A stretch of 64,000 nt of DNA from Erythrobacter sp. YJ-T3-07 (GCF_015999305.1 NZ_JAEAGP010000001.1:1178001-1242000); one strand, 5' to 3'. Positions 1-9,584 are shown, counted from the first letter of the stretch. Notes: generated from the letters alone by a model not told the origin. Program-made: numbers and translations.

Positions 1-763
1 CGCCCATGCGTTCCGAAATGGCATCGTCGCCGATCGCGGATGCGGCCTCCATCCCTTCCTCGAAATCGCCGGGGTCGACCAGATTGCGGTTCTTGCCCGC
101 CCATACGCCCGCGTAGCAATCGGCCTGAAGCTCCATGCGCACCTGCAACTGGTTGGCATCGCGCGGACTGCGCTGTTGCAGGCTGCGCACCTGGCTGGCG
201 AGGCCGGTCAGGTTCTGGATGTGATGGCCATATTCGTGAGCGACGACATAGAGCCGCGCGAAGTCTCCGCCCGCGCCGAGCTGGTTCTTCATCGTGTCGT
301 AGAAGCTCGTGTCGAGGTAGATGCCCTCGTCACGCGGGCAGTAGAACGGGCCGACTGCCGAGGTCGCGCTGCCGCAGCCCTCTGTGTTCACATTATTGAC
401 GAACAGCTTCAGGAATGGCTCGCGAAACTCGACATTGGCCTGCGCGAAGACCGGCTCCCACGTGGCATTGAGCGACTGGAGCGCGTTGCATGCCTCGGTC
501 GAATAGGCATTTTCCGTGCACAGCTGCTCTTCGGTCATGTTCGCCCGCGCACCGTCCGCCTGCCTGCTGCCGCTGGTCGCCTGGTCGACGCTGTCGAACA
601 CCGCGATCGTCTGGCCGAAATCGGTGCCGAACAGCAGCGAGACGATGCCCGCGATGATGATCGTGCCGCAGCCCAGCTGGCCTGCACCGCCGCCGGGAAA
701 GCGGCTGCTGCCGCCGCCGCCGCGCACATCGATATTGTCGGTATTGAATGGATTGAGCCGCAT
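1..763 (-). CDS. neutral zinc metallopeptidase, YpfJ family (partial, C-terminus outside window)
   Basis: The minus-strand frame from ATG at 763 runs open to the window edge, so the C-terminus is missing. The protein begins MRLNPFNTDN and has a Gly-rich stretch and then one hydrophobic segment around residues 28-45, typical of the single N-terminal anchor of the YpfJ/KPN_02809 zinc metallopeptidase family (Pfam PF04228). A zinc-binding HEYGHH (HExxH) motif starts at about residue 176. It is followed by the family's LQADCYAGVWA segment, which holds the downstream glutamate. The start has a strong AGGGGG ribosome binding site 8-10 bases upstream. The substrate is unknown. It is divergent from the dehydrogenase at 898. 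Confidence 0.88.
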   Translation of the reverse strand, partial: MRLNPFNTDNIDVRGGGGSSRFPGGGAGQLGCGTIIIAGIVSLLFGTDFGQTIAVFDSVDQATSGSRQADGARANMTEEQLCTENAYSTEACNALQSLNATWEPVFAQANVEFREPFLKLFVNNVNTEGCGSATSAVGPFYCPRDEGIYLDTSFYDTMKNQLGAGGDFARLYVVAHEYGHHIQNLTGLASQVRSLQQRSPRDANQLQVRMELQADCYAGVWAGKNRNLVDPGDFEEGMEAASAIGDDAISERMG

Positions 764-897
764 CGCGCTTGTCCCCCTGTCTTCTCCCCGCGCGCACTCA
801 GAAGAAAAACCCTTGCAATGCGCGCCTGCCAGCGGAACCACGGCACCCAGGCGGCGATTGGCTCCATACGCAGTGCTTAATACACGAAAGGCTAGCG

Positions 898-1656
898 ATG
901 TTCCTCGAAGGTAAGAAGGCTCTTATTACCGGATCGACCTCCGGCATCGGACTGGCGGTGGCGCGCGCGCTGCACGCCGAGGGTGCGGCGGTTATCCTCA
1001 ACGGCTTCGGGGACGAAAGCGAGATCGCGCAGCTGCGCAAGGAACTGGGCGGGGCCGACTATTTCGACAGCGACCTGACCGATGTTGCCGCGATCGAGGC
1101 GATGATGGAGCAGGCCGGCGGGGTCGACATCCTGGTCAATAATGCCGGGATGCAGCATGTCAGCCCGGTCGAGGAATTCCCGGTCGACAAGTGGGACAAG
1201 ATCATCGCCCTCAACCTGTCGGCTGCGTTTCACACGATCCGGCTGGCAGTGCCGCATATGAAGGAACGTGGCTGGGGGCGGATCATCAACACCGCCAGCG
1301 CGCACTCTCTGGTCGCCTCGCCCTACAAGTCGGCTTACGTGGCGGCCAAGCACGGGATTGCCGGGCTGACCAAGACGGTCGCGCTGGAGCTCGCGACCAG
1401 CGGGGTCACGGTCAACTGCATCAGCCCCGGTTATGTCTGGACGCCGCTGGTCGAGAACCAGATCCCCGACACGATGAAGGCGCGCGGGATGAGCCGCGAG
1501 GAAGTGATCGACCAGGTGCTGCTGGCCAAGCAGCCGACCAAGAAGTTCGTCCAGCCCGAGGATATCGGCGAGATGGTCGTCTTCCTGTGCCGCGATTCGA
1601 TGGCCAACGTGAATGGCGCGAACTGGAGCGTCGATGGCGGCTGGACCGCTGACTAG
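898..1656 (+). CDS. bdhA: 3-hydroxybutyrate dehydrogenase (SDR family)
   Basis: A 252-residue classical short-chain dehydrogenase, probably oxidising D-3-hydroxybutyrate to acetoacetate with NAD in the cytoplasm (ketone body/PHB turnover). The Rossmann motif TGSTSGIG is near residue 12, NNAG near 83, and the catalytic Tyr-Lys lie in SAYVAAKHG near 146-150. The region QHVSPVEEFPVDKWDKIIALNLSA and the C-terminal VDGGWTAD are characteristic of BdhA. Start chosen at 898 because the family begins MFLEGKKALITG and AAAGG lies upstream. An in-frame upstream start at 769 would add about 43 residues unlike the family. The nearby M28 peptidase follows after 11 bases, so the two may be co-transcribed. 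Confidence 0.88.
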   Translation: MFLEGKKALITGSTSGIGLAVARALHAEGAAVILNGFGDESEIAQLRKELGGADYFDSDLTDVAAIEAMMEQAGGVDILVNNAGMQHVSPVEEFPVDKWDKIIALNLSAAFHTIRLAVPHMKERGWGRIINTASAHSLVASPYKSAYVAAKHGIAGLTKTVALELATSGVTVNCISPGYVWTPLVENQIPDTMKARGMSREEVIDQVLLAKQPTKKFVQPEDIGEMVVFLCRDSMANVNGANWSVDGGWTAD

Positions 1657-1667
1657 ACAATGAGATC

Positions 1668-3140
1668 ATGATCGCCCTTTCGCGCACCATCGCCGTGGGT
1701 GCGGCGGCGCTTTCGCTCGCCGCCTGCGCCACCGTGCCTGCGCCGCAGACCGGCCCTTCGCTCGACATGGTCGAGGAGCGGCTGGCGGAGGATATCGGCA
1801 CGCTTGCCGCCGATGATTTCGGTGGCCGCTATCCCGGCAGCGAGGGCGAAGCGAAGACGCAGCGCTGGCTGATCCAGCGCTATTCCGAGATCGGCTTGCA
1901 GCCCGGTGCGGGCGAGGGCGACTGGACGCAGGATTTCACTCTCGTGCGCCGACTGCCGCTGGAAGAATCGGGCGCAAGCACCGCCACGGTCACGCGGGGC
2001 TCGCGCAGCGTGTCGCTTTCGCAGGGGCTGATCGCGGTCGATCCCGGCAGGGACGATGCCAACCTTGCCGACGTGCCGATCGTTGGTCTCGATCCCGACA
2101 TCGAAGAGTTGCAGCCACGCTCGCTGGTCAACCGCGCAGTGCGGGTGCCTGCGGCCGAGCTTCCGCGACTGTTCTCCAAATTCGAGGCGGCAGCGCCCAA
2201 GGCGCTTATCATCACGACGCAGACGGCCGAGGAATATGAGAAGACCGCCGGCCTGATCTCGCACGGGCGCTGGCGGCTGGGGAGCGATACGTCCGGCCCT
2301 GCCGTGCTGCTTCTCTCCCCGCAGAGCAGTGCGGGCCTGAGCGATGCGATCGGTGCGAATGCGAAGCGGCATCCCGATGGCCTCGGCCTGATCGCCTATG
2401 ACACGATTCTGAAGGCGAGCATCGCGCAGAAGGTCGATCGGATCGAGACCGCCAACGTGATCGGTCGCCTGCCGGGACGGGTTCCGGGCGCGGGCGCGGT
2501 GGTGCTGCTGGCGCATTGGGATCATCTGGGCGATGATTGCGGGCCGCCCGATGCGACCGATCGGCTGTGCAACGGCGCGGTCGACAATGCGAGCGGCCTT
2601 GCGGTGATGATCGAGGCGGTGCGGATCGCGCTGCAGGGCGGCCCGCTCGACCGCGACGTGATCGTCCTTGCCACCAGTTCGGAAGAGCTGGGCCTGCTCG
2701 GCGCGAAGGCTTTCGTGGCCGATCCGCCGGTCCCGCTGCCGACGATCGCGGCGGCATTCAACCTCGACACGATGGCGATCGCACCTCGCGGGACGCCGGT
2801 GGTGGTGCTGGGCGCTGGCAAGACCGCGCTCGATTACGGGATATCGGAGGTCGCGCGTGTACAGGGACGCGAGATTGTCTCTTCGGACCTGCAGGATGCC
2901 TTCCTGCCCCGGCAGGATGGCTGGGCGCTGCTGGTCGAGGGCGTGCCTGCGGTGCTTGTCTCCAGCGCGCTGGCCGACCGGGCGGATTTCGAAAGCTTTA
3001 TGGGCAGCGATTATCACCGCGCGACCGACGCCCCGGCGAGAGGTGTCGAACTGGGCGGTGCGGCGGAAGACACGCTGCTGCATGCCGCGCTGATCCGCTA
3101 TTTCGCGAGCCTGAAGACCTATCCCGGCGGTGGGGGTTAG
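1668..3140 (+). CDS. M28 family metallopeptidase, lipoprotein
   Basis: A 490-residue exported zinc peptidase. The N-terminus has a signal peptide with lipobox LAAC (Cys about residue 20), predicting a lipid-anchored envelope protein. Residues about 30-250 form the N-terminal and PA-like part. The M28 catalytic core follows: HWDHLGDD near 283, DNASG near 305 (bridging Asp), SSEELGLLGAKAF near 338 (catalytic and ligand Glu), FNLDTM near 365, and the final ligand in GSDYHRATD near 447. All five expected metal ligands (His, Asp, Glu, Asp, His) are present. It probably acts as an aminopeptidase; specificity cannot be read from sequence. It lies 11 bases after bdhA. Confidence 0.87.
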   Translation: MIALSRTIAVGAAALSLAACATVPAPQTGPSLDMVEERLAEDIGTLAADDFGGRYPGSEGEAKTQRWLIQRYSEIGLQPGAGEGDWTQDFTLVRRLPLEESGASTATVTRGSRSVSLSQGLIAVDPGRDDANLADVPIVGLDPDIEELQPRSLVNRAVRVPAAELPRLFSKFEAAAPKALIITTQTAEEYEKTAGLISHGRWRLGSDTSGPAVLLLSPQSSAGLSDAIGANAKRHPDGLGLIAYDTILKASIAQKVDRIETANVIGRLPGRVPGAGAVVLLAHWDHLGDDCGPPDATDRLCNGAVDNASGLAVMIEAVRIALQGGPLDRDVIVLATSSEELGLLGAKAFVADPPVPLPTIAAAFNLDTMAIAPRGTPVVVLGAGKTALDYGISEVARVQGREIVSSDLQDAFLPRQDGWALLVEGVPAVLVSSALADRADFESFMGSDYHRATDAPARGVELGGAAEDTLLHAALIRYFASLKTYPGGGG

Positions 3141-3323
3141 CGGCGCGTCCTTTCAGCGCAAGTGCAGGCCAGGCGGCAAATTGCGTCGAACGGCGTTGCA
3201 TTTTGCCCGAACTGCGCCTAACTAGCCGCCATCCCGACATTGCTGGCACCGTGTTGGGCCGGGCCGAAAGGCACCGGCGCCAAGCCGCATGGCCATGCAG
3301 AACGGAAACGAAACGGAGACCGA

Positions 3324-3890
3324 ATGGCAGATATCGCGCGACTGACACAGATTATCGAACCCGAGGCGCAGGCCCTGGGATTCGAACTCGTGCGCGTGAA
3401 GATGATGCCGTCCGAAGCCGGCGATGGCACGCAGGCGCTTCAGATCATGGCGGAAGACCCTGCTACGGGTCAGCTGGTGATCGAACAATGCGCCGCGCTG
3501 AGCCGCGCCGTCTCCGCCAGGATCGACGCGCTGGAAGAGCAGGGCGATGTGCTGATCGAAGGGGCATATCACCTCGAAGTCAGCTCGCCCGGGATCGACC
3601 GCCCGCTGACCCGGACCAAGGACTTTTCCGACTGGGCGGGGCACGAGGCGAAGATCTCGATGGCCAAGGGCTATGACGGCCAGCGCAATTATCGCGGCAT
3701 CCTGAAGGGGATTGATGGCGACATCGTCACCATCACCGACCGCAAGGCGGGCGAAGTCGAACTTCCGCGCGACCAGATCCATTCGGCGCAGCTCGTCCTC
3801 ACCGACGAACTGATCGCCGCGACCAGACCGCTCGACACCACGGGTGCCGAGGAAGTACAAGAAGACCAACAAGAAAAGGCTGACGACTGA
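3324..3890 (+). CDS. rimP: ribosome maturation factor RimP
   Basis: A 188-residue protein needed for 30S subunit maturation. It shows the RimP N-terminal alpha/beta domain (GFELVRVKMM), the conserved ISSPGIDRPL-type motif as VSSPGIDRPLTRTKDF near residues 90-105, and a C-terminal Sm-like beta barrel (KGIDGDIVTITDRKAGEVELPRDQI). It is the first gene of the nusA-infB operon, as in most bacteria. Start chosen at 3324, which has a purine-rich GGAGA upstream and fits family length. An open extension to 3240 looks unlike the family. Its TGA overlaps the ATG of nusA by one base. Confidence 0.95.
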   Translation: MADIARLTQIIEPEAQALGFELVRVKMMPSEAGDGTQALQIMAEDPATGQLVIEQCAALSRAVSARIDALEEQGDVLIEGAYHLEVSSPGIDRPLTRTKDFSDWAGHEAKISMAKGYDGQRNYRGILKGIDGDIVTITDRKAGEVELPRDQIHSAQLVLTDELIAATRPLDTTGAEEVQEDQQEKADD

Positions 3891-5560
3891 TGGCCACTGC
3901 CATTTCCGCCAACCGCGCGGAGCTCCTCGCGATCGCCAACTCGGTCGCTTCGGAAAAGATGATCGACAAGTCGATCGTCATCGAAGCGATGGAAGAGGCG
4001 ATCCAGAAATCGGCCCGTAACCGCTATGGTGCGGAAAACGACATTCGCGCCAAGCTCGACCCGCAGACCGGCGACCTGCGCCTGTGGCGCGTCGTCGAAG
4101 TGGTCGAAGAGGTCGAAGACTATTTCAAGCAGGTCGACCTGAAGCAGGCGCAGAAGCTGCAGGACGGCGCTGCCGTCGGCGACTTCATCGTCGACCCGCT
4201 GCCTCCGGTCGATCTCGGCCGCATCGATGCGCAGAGCGCCAAGCAGGTGATCTTCCAGAAGGTCCGCGATGCCGAGCGTGAGCGTCAGTTCGACGAATTC
4301 AAGGACCGTGCGGGCGAGATCATCACCGGCGTGATCAAGTCGGTCGAGTTCGGCCACGTGATCGTCAACCTCGGCCGTGCCGAAGGCGTGATCCGCCGCG
4401 ACCAGCAGATCCCGCGCGAAGCCGCCCGTGTGGGCGAACGTGTCCGCGCGCTGATCAGCAAGGTGGAACGCAACAACCGCGGTCCCCAGATTTTCCTCAC
4501 CCGCGCGCACCCCGACTTCATGAAGAAGCTGTTCGCGCAGGAAGTGCCCGAAATCTACGACGGCATCATCGAGATCAAGGCCGCCGCCCGCGATCCGGGC
4601 AGCCGCGCCAAGATCGGCGTGATCAGCCACGATTCCTCGATCGACCCGGTCGGCGCCTGCGTCGGCATGAAGGGTAGCCGCGTGCAGGCCGTCGTGCAGG
4701 AACTGCAGGGCGAGAAGATCGACATCATTCCCTGGAGCGAGGATCAGGCGACCTTCATCGTCAACGCGCTCCAGCCCGCCACCGTCAGTCGCGTGGTGCT
4801 GGACGAGGACGAGAGCCGCATCGAGGTTGTCGTCCCCGATGACCAGCTTTCGCTCGCGATCGGTCGTCGCGGCCAGAACGTGCGTCTCGCCAGCCAGCTG
4901 ACCGGCAACCAGATCGACATCATGACCGAGGAAGAAGCCTCGGAAAAGCAGGGCAAGGAATTCGCCGCTCGCTCCAAGATGTTCGAGGAAGAGCTGGACG
5001 TCGACGAAACGCTCTCGCAGCTGCTCGTCGCCGAAGGCTTCGCCGAGCTCGAAGAAGTCGCTTACGTCCAGCTGGACGAGCTGGCGATGATCGAAGGCTT
5101 CGACGAAGAACTGGCCGAGGAACTCCAGAGCCGCGCGACCGAAGCGCTCGAACGCCAGGAAGCCGCGCACCGCGAGGCGCGCCGCGAACTGGGTGTCGAG
5201 GATGCGCTGGCCGAGCTGCCGCACCTGTCCGAGGCGATGCTCGTCACGCTGGGCAAGGCGGGTCTCAAGACGCTCGACGATGTGGCCGATCTCGCCACCG
5301 ACGAACTGATCGCCAAGAAGCGCGAAGCGCCGCGTCGCCGCAACAATAATCCCGATGGCCCGCCGATGCGGCGCGATCGTCCGCAGCGCGAGCAGGACAA
5401 GGGCGGCGTGCTGGGCGAATACGGCTTGAGCGAAGAGCAGGGCAACGAGATCATCATGGCCGCCCGCGCGCACTGGTTCGAAGATGAAGAACCGGCCAAG
5501 CCCGCAACCGCATCCGAGGGTGCAGACCAGGAGGCCGCCGATGCGGACTCCGAACAATGA
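3890..5560 (+). CDS. nusA: transcription termination/antitermination factor NusA
   Basis: A 556-residue NusA that binds RNA polymerase and nascent RNA to control pausing, termination and antitermination. Order: N-terminal polymerase-binding domain (residues 1-130), S1 domain (about 135-200, ITGVIKSVEFGHVIVNLGRAEGVI), KH1 and KH2 (about 205-350, with GACVGMKGSRVQAV and AIGRRGQNVRLAS), then two acidic HhH repeats (about 370-490) and a basic to acidic tail. The start overlaps the rimP stop (TGATG), indicating translational coupling. The length, longer than Gram-positive NusA, fits the proteobacterial form with C-terminal repeats. Confidence 0.97.
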   Translation: MATAISANRAELLAIANSVASEKMIDKSIVIEAMEEAIQKSARNRYGAENDIRAKLDPQTGDLRLWRVVEVVEEVEDYFKQVDLKQAQKLQDGAAVGDFIVDPLPPVDLGRIDAQSAKQVIFQKVRDAERERQFDEFKDRAGEIITGVIKSVEFGHVIVNLGRAEGVIRRDQQIPREAARVGERVRALISKVERNNRGPQIFLTRAHPDFMKKLFAQEVPEIYDGIIEIKAAARDPGSRAKIGVISHDSSIDPVGACVGMKGSRVQAVVQELQGEKIDIIPWSEDQATFIVNALQPATVSRVVLDEDESRIEVVVPDDQLSLAIGRRGQNVRLASQLTGNQIDIMTEEEASEKQGKEFAARSKMFEEELDVDETLSQLLVAEGFAELEEVAYVQLDELAMIEGFDEELAEELQSRATEALERQEAAHREARRELGVEDALAELPHLSEAMLVTLGKAGLKTLDDVADLATDELIAKKREAPRRRNNNPDGPPMRRDRPQREQDKGGVLGEYGLSEEQGNEIIMAARAHWFEDEEPAKPATASEGADQEAADADSEQ

Positions 5561-6248
5561 GTCTCTGACGCCGACAACTGAGCGCACGCGCCCCGGCGGG
5601 AAGTCGCCGGAGCGCAAGTGCATCCTGACCGGACGCCACGGCGAGCGGGACGAACTGATTCGTCTCGCGATCTCGCCCGATGGTGACGTGCTGCCCGATC
5701 CGCGTGCGCGAGCGCCGGGTCGCGGGGCATGGCTGGGCGTTTCGCGCGCCGAGCTTGAAACCGCGATGGAGAAGGGCAAGCTCAAGGGGGCGCTCGCCCG
5801 CGCGTTCAAATCCGCGCCTCCGCGCGTGCCCGACGACCTGCCCGCGCAGATCGACGCGGCGCTGCTGCGCACGCTGACCGACCGGCTGGGGCTCGAAATG
5901 CGCAGCGGACACCTTATCTTGGGGTCCGAACGCATCGCGGAGCATGCGCGCGGCGGAGTGCTGAGCGCGCTCTATCACGCCAGCGATGCGAGCGATGGCG
6001 GTACCGCCAAGCTGGACCAGGCGTGGCGCGTGGGAATGGACCGCGAGGGTTCGGGCGAGGGCGGCACGCGCTTGCCACTGGACCGTGCGGCGCTGTCTGT
6101 GGCATTGGGCCGCGACAATGTTGTCCATCTGGCGCTCGCCGACGAACAGGCGGCGAAGCGGGTCGATCAGGCCCTGACGCGCCTGCTGCATTATAGGAAT
6201 GCGTCTGCGGGTGCCCGCGAAGACGTGAGCGAGGACGGGGCCACCTAG
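5541..6248 (+). CDS. YlxR/DUF448 RNA-binding protein fused to an L7Ae-like domain
   Basis: A 235-residue protein between nusA and infB. Residues about 20-95 are a YlxR (DUF448) domain with ERKCILTGRHGERDELIRLA and GRGAWLGVSR. Residues about 120-225 resemble the ribosomal L7Ae/L30e fold (LGLEMRSGHLILG, GGVLSALYHASDAS). This fusion is the usual alphaproteobacterial arrangement, and both domains are expected to bind RNA. Start chosen at the ATG at 5541, which has CAGGAGG upstream and overlaps the nusA 3' end by 20 bases. An in-frame start at 5484 lies deeper inside nusA and is less likely. Confidence 0.88.
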   Translation: MRTPNNESLTPTTERTRPGGKSPERKCILTGRHGERDELIRLAISPDGDVLPDPRARAPGRGAWLGVSRAELETAMEKGKLKGALARAFKSAPPRVPDDLPAQIDAALLRTLTDRLGLEMRSGHLILGSERIAEHARGGVLSALYHASDASDGGTAKLDQAWRVGMDREGSGEGGTRLPLDRAALSVALGRDNVVHLALADEQAAKRVDQALTRLLHYRNASAGAREDVSEDGAT

Positions 6249-6299
6249 ACGGAGGCCTCTCTTTTCGCGACGATGTGACCGAAGGAAGAAACGAGTTTT

Positions 6300-8876
6300 A
6301 TGAGCGACGACGAAAACAACACCCGGACCCGCAAACCGCTTGGCCTCAAGCGGAGCGTGGAATCGGGCGAGGTCAAGCAGACCTTCAGCCACGGGCGCAC
6401 CAACAAGGTGGCGGTCGAGGTGAAGCGTCGTCGCAAGATTCTCAAGCCCGGTGAGAGCACTCCGCCGCCGCCTCCCGCAGAGGAAGCCAAGGCACCCGAG
6501 CCCGCGCCTGCACCCGCGCCCGCTCCGGCTCCCGCACCTGCGCCCAAGCCCGTGGCGAAGAAGCCCGCGCCCAAGAAGGCAGCCCCTGCCGACGAAACGC
6601 CGCAGGAACGCGTCGCACGCCTCCAGCGCGAGGCCGAGGAAGATCGTCTGCGGATGGCCGAAGAGGCCCGCAAGCGTGACGACCTGAAGGCCCGCCAGGC
6701 TGCCGAGGACGAGAAGAAGCGCGCCGAGGAAAACCGCAAGGCCGAGGAAGAAGCTGCCAAGCGTGCCGAGGAAGACGCCAAGGTTGCCGCTCAGGCTCCC
6801 GCTCCGGCCCCGGCTGAAGAGCCCGCTGCCGCCAAGGCCGAGCCGGCCGAGCAGGCCGCCTCCACCGGGAAGACGGTGCCCGCCGCGCGCAAGTTCACGC
6901 CGGTCCAGCGGCCCGAGCCCAAGAAGCCCGAAAAGAAGCCCAAGAAGGAAGACAAGCCCGCGCGTACAGCGGAACGGACCGACAAGCGTCGTTCCGGCAA
7001 GCTGTCCGTCACCAAGGCGCTCAACGAGGACGAGGGCCGCCGCGCCCGCAGCCTCGCCGCGCTCAAGCGTGCACGCGAGAAGGAACGCCGCGCACAGGGC
7101 GGGCCCTCCAAGCCGCGTGAGAAGCAGGTCCGCGACGTGGTCGTCCCCGAGGCGATCACCGTGCAGGAACTTGCCAACCGCATGGCCGAAAAGGGCGCGG
7201 ATCTGGTGAAGGAACTGTTCAGCCTGGGCATGGCGGTCACCGTCAACCAGACGATCGACCAGGATACCGCGGAGCTGCTGGTCGAGCAGTTCGGCCACAA
7301 CATCCAGAAGGTCTCCGATGCCGATATCGACATCAAGGCCGAAGAGGATGTCGATCCGGAAGAAACCCTGAAGCCGCGTCCGCCCGTGGTCACGATCATG
7401 GGCCATGTCGATCACGGCAAGACCAGCCTGCTCGATGCGCTGCGCGGCACGAATGTGACGCGGGGCGAGGCCGGTGGCATCACTCAGCATATCGGCAGCT
7501 ACCAGGTGAAGACGAAGGACGGTAACAAGATCACCTTCCTCGACACGCCGGGCCACGCCGCCTTTACCGAAATGCGCGCGCGCGGTGCCAACGTCACCGA
7601 TATCGTGGTGCTGGTCGTCGCTGCAGACGACGGCATCATGCCGCAGACGATCGAGGCGATCAGCCACGCCAAGGCTGCCGGCACGCCGATCATCGTCGCC
7701 ATCAACAAGATGGATAAGGAAGACGCCAACCCCCAGAAGGTGCGCGAGCGTCTGCTGGAACAGGAGATCGTCGTCGAGGCGATGTCGGGCGACGTGCAGG
7801 ACGTGGAAATCTCCGCGCTCAAGGGCACCGGGCTCGACGAACTGCTCGACAAGATCGCCCTGCAGGCCGAACTGATGGAGCTGAAGGCCAACCCCGATCG
7901 CATGGCCGAAGCCACCGTGATCGAGGCTCAGCTCGACAAGGGCCGTGGACCGGTCGCTTCGGTGCTGGTCACCCGCGGTACGCTCAAGAAGGGCGATGCG
8001 CTGGTTGCCGGTACGATGAGCGGGCGTGTCCGTGCGATCGTCGACGACCAGGGCAAGCAGATCAAGGAAGCCGGGCCTTCGATGCCGGTCGAGGTCCTCG
8101 GCCTCGGCGGGGTACCGAATGCTGGCGATCAGCTGACGGTCGTGGAGAACGAGCAGCGCGCACGCGAAGTCGCCGAATATCGTCAGGACAAGGCGAACGA
8201 GCAGCGCACCGCGCTGGCGCCGACCAATTTCGACGCGATGTTCGCCGGGCTTGCCAACAAGGCGATCGAGTTCCCCCTGCTGGTCCGTGCGGACGTCCAG
8301 GGCTCGGTCGAGGCGATCAAGACCGCGCTTACCAACCTCTCGAACGACGACATCAAGGTGCGCATCCTGCACTCGGGCGTCGGCGCGATTACCGAGAACG
8401 ACGTGACGCTGGCGGCTGCCGGCAATGCGCCGATCATCGGCTTCAACGTGCGTCCCAACGCCAAGGCGCGCCAGCAGATCGAACGCGAAGGCGTGCGGAT
8501 GATGTATTACGACGTCATCTACCACCTGACCGAAGAGATCGCGAAGGAGATGGCGGGCGAGCTGGGTCCGGAGCGGATCGAGCATGTCGTTGGTCGCGCA
8601 GCGGTCAAGGAAGTCTTCAAGTCCGGCAAGAAGGACAAGGCGGCCGGCCTGCTGGTCGAGGAAGGCATCATCCGCAAGGGTCTCCACGCCCGCCTCACCC
8701 GCGACGACGTCATCGTCTCGTCGACCACCATCGCCTCTCTGCGGCGCTTCAAGGACGATGTGGACGAAGTCCGCGCAGGCCTCGAATGCGGCGTGGTGCT
8801 GGAAGACACGAACGACATCAAGCCGGGCGACCAGCTCGAAGTCTTCGAAGTCGAGGAGCGTGAACGGACGCTGTAA
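6300..8876 (+). CDS. infB: translation initiation factor IF-2
   Basis: An 858-residue GTPase that places initiator tRNA on the 30S subunit. The N-terminal 250 residues are a low-complexity Ala/Pro/Glu/Lys region with a Pro-Ala run near residues 60-85 and a charged coiled coil. The IF2_N segment is near 280-330. The G domain has GHVDHGKTS near 367-375, DTPGHAAF near 413, and NKMD near 470, followed by domains II-IV ending EVEERERTL. Start ATG is 6300 with GAAGGAAGAAACGAG upstream. The last 21 coding bases are repeated in the small ORF that follows, and the stop overlaps that ORF's start. Confidence 0.97.
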   Translation: MSDDENNTRTRKPLGLKRSVESGEVKQTFSHGRTNKVAVEVKRRRKILKPGESTPPPPPAEEAKAPEPAPAPAPAPAPAPAPKPVAKKPAPKKAAPADETPQERVARLQREAEEDRLRMAEEARKRDDLKARQAAEDEKKRAEENRKAEEEAAKRAEEDAKVAAQAPAPAPAEEPAAAKAEPAEQAASTGKTVPAARKFTPVQRPEPKKPEKKPKKEDKPARTAERTDKRRSGKLSVTKALNEDEGRRARSLAALKRAREKERRAQGGPSKPREKQVRDVVVPEAITVQELANRMAEKGADLVKELFSLGMAVTVNQTIDQDTAELLVEQFGHNIQKVSDADIDIKAEEDVDPEETLKPRPPVVTIMGHVDHGKTSLLDALRGTNVTRGEAGGITQHIGSYQVKTKDGNKITFLDTPGHAAFTEMRARGANVTDIVVLVVAADDGIMPQTIEAISHAKAAGTPIIVAINKMDKEDANPQKVRERLLEQEIVVEAMSGDVQDVEISALKGTGLDELLDKIALQAELMELKANPDRMAEATVIEAQLDKGRGPVASVLVTRGTLKKGDALVAGTMSGRVRAIVDDQGKQIKEAGPSMPVEVLGLGGVPNAGDQLTVVENEQRAREVAEYRQDKANEQRTALAPTNFDAMFAGLANKAIEFPLLVRADVQGSVEAIKTALTNLSNDDIKVRILHSGVGAITENDVTLAAAGNAPIIGFNVRPNAKARQQIEREGVRMMYYDVIYHLTEEIAKEMAGELGPERIEHVVGRAAVKEVFKSGKKDKAAGLLVEEGIIRKGLHARLTRDDVIVSSTTIASLRRFKDDVDEVRAGLECGVVLEDTNDIKPGDQLEVFEVEERERTL

Positions 8877-9001
8877 TGGATACGGTCATCGGTGTCTTTG
8901 CTGCGATCATCCTCGCCGGGATCTATTACGAGACCCGGCGAGGCTCCGATGCATTGCACCGGATCGCGAAGGCGCTCGAGGAGCGTGAACGGACGCCGTG
9001 A
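8876..9001 (+). CDS. 41-residue single-pass membrane peptide translationally coupled to infB
   Basis: A small ORF starting on the TAATG overlap with the infB stop. The product begins [20 protein letters not shown], a plausible single transmembrane helix (residues about 3-18), followed by a charged helix ending ALEERERTP. I do not recognise a family. The final 21-nt stretch (8976-8996) is an exact copy of the infB 3' end (8851-8871), read in the same phase, so this ORF's C-terminus echoes that of IF-2. Coupling and the hydrophobic core favour expression. It could also be a by-product of a local duplication. Confidence 0.5.
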   Translation: MDTVIGVFAAIILAGIYYETRRGSDALHRIAKALEERERTP

Positions 9002-9007
9002 GATGAA

Positions 9008-9141
9008 CTCCCCTCCCGCTCGCGGGAGGGGCTGGGGGTGGGCCAGTCCAACGGTCGGGGTTCGTGCAAACCCACCCCGCTGCGACTAGGTCGCTTGCGC
9101 GACCAAGTCTCGCGCCCCCTCCCGCAAGCGGGAGGGGAGGA
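9008..9141 (+). repeat. palindromic intergenic repeat element (three hairpins)
   Basis: About 134 bases between the small ORF and the thioesterase gene. The left arm has CCCTCCCGctcgCGGGAGGGG followed by ctgggggtgggcc. A central hairpin GGTCGC-ttgc-GCGACC lies near 9090. The right arm has CCCTCCCGcaagCGGGAGGGG at about 9118-9137. The paired GC-rich hairpins with a GGGGGTGGG core resemble the multicopy intergenic repeats common in sphingomonad and other alphaproteobacterial genomes. The copy number in this genome cannot be judged from the window. The right arm overlaps the ribosome binding site of the next gene. Confidence 0.75.
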
Positions 9142-9142
9142 G
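9131..9142 (+). promoter_or_regulatory. ribosome binding site of the thioesterase, lying in the repeat element's right arm
   Basis: The purine run GGAGGGGAGGAG ends seven bases before the ATG at 9150. It is the distal strand of the right hairpin of the repeat element, so the same bases can pair in the hairpin or with 16S rRNA. Confidence 0.6.
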
Positions 9143-9149
9143 TGTATCA

Positions 9150-9560
9150 ATGACCGAACTCTTCAAGACCCAACGCTCGCCCTCGGCGCAGCTGATGGGG
9201 TCGCAGTTCCAGTCGTGGGACGCTTCGACCGGCGAAGTTACCTTCACCTATGATCCGCCACCCAGCTTCGCCTCTCCCAGAGGGGCGGTGCAGGGCGGGC
9301 TGATCGCGGGATTTCTGGACGAGGTGATGGGTGCGGCCTTACTCGCTTCTAGCGACAATCAGGCACTTCCGCTCAACCTCGATATGAACCTCAGCTTCGT
9401 GCGGATGGTCCCGCTCGAGCGGATCACCGCCAAGGGCCGCGTGGTCAAGGCGGGGCGCAAGATCGCTTTCCTCGAAGGCGAGCTGTTCGACTCCGAAGGC
9501 AAGCTGCTCGCCCGCGCGACCTCCACCGCGATCCCGACGCCGCCACCCGAGGGCGGCTGA
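9150..9560 (+). CDS. PaaI family hotdog-fold thioesterase
   Basis: A 136-residue single-domain hotdog thioesterase, probably hydrolysing acyl- or aryl-CoA in the cytoplasm. The hotdog helix motif is GAVQGGLIAGFLDEVMGAALLAS near residues 48-70, followed by LNLDMNLSFVRMVPLERITAKGRVVKAGRKIAFLEGELFD, the typical PaaI strand pattern. It starts just after the palindromic repeat, which supplies its ribosome binding site. It is convergent with the RcnB-like gene. The natural substrate is not readable from the sequence. Confidence 0.85.
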   Translation: MTELFKTQRSPSAQLMGSQFQSWDASTGEVTFTYDPPPSFASPRGAVQGGLIAGFLDEVMGAALLASSDNQALPLNLDMNLSFVRMVPLERITAKGRVVKAGRKIAFLEGELFDSEGKLLARATSTAIPTPPPEGG

Positions 9561-9584
9561 GCGCCGGGACGCGAGAGACCGGGA

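Noticed and set aside
5454..8687. 1077-codon open frame antisense to infB
   Set aside because: Its translation is His/Leu/Arg/Gly-rich and low complexity. It mirrors the codon bias of infB, which has full domain support on the other strand.
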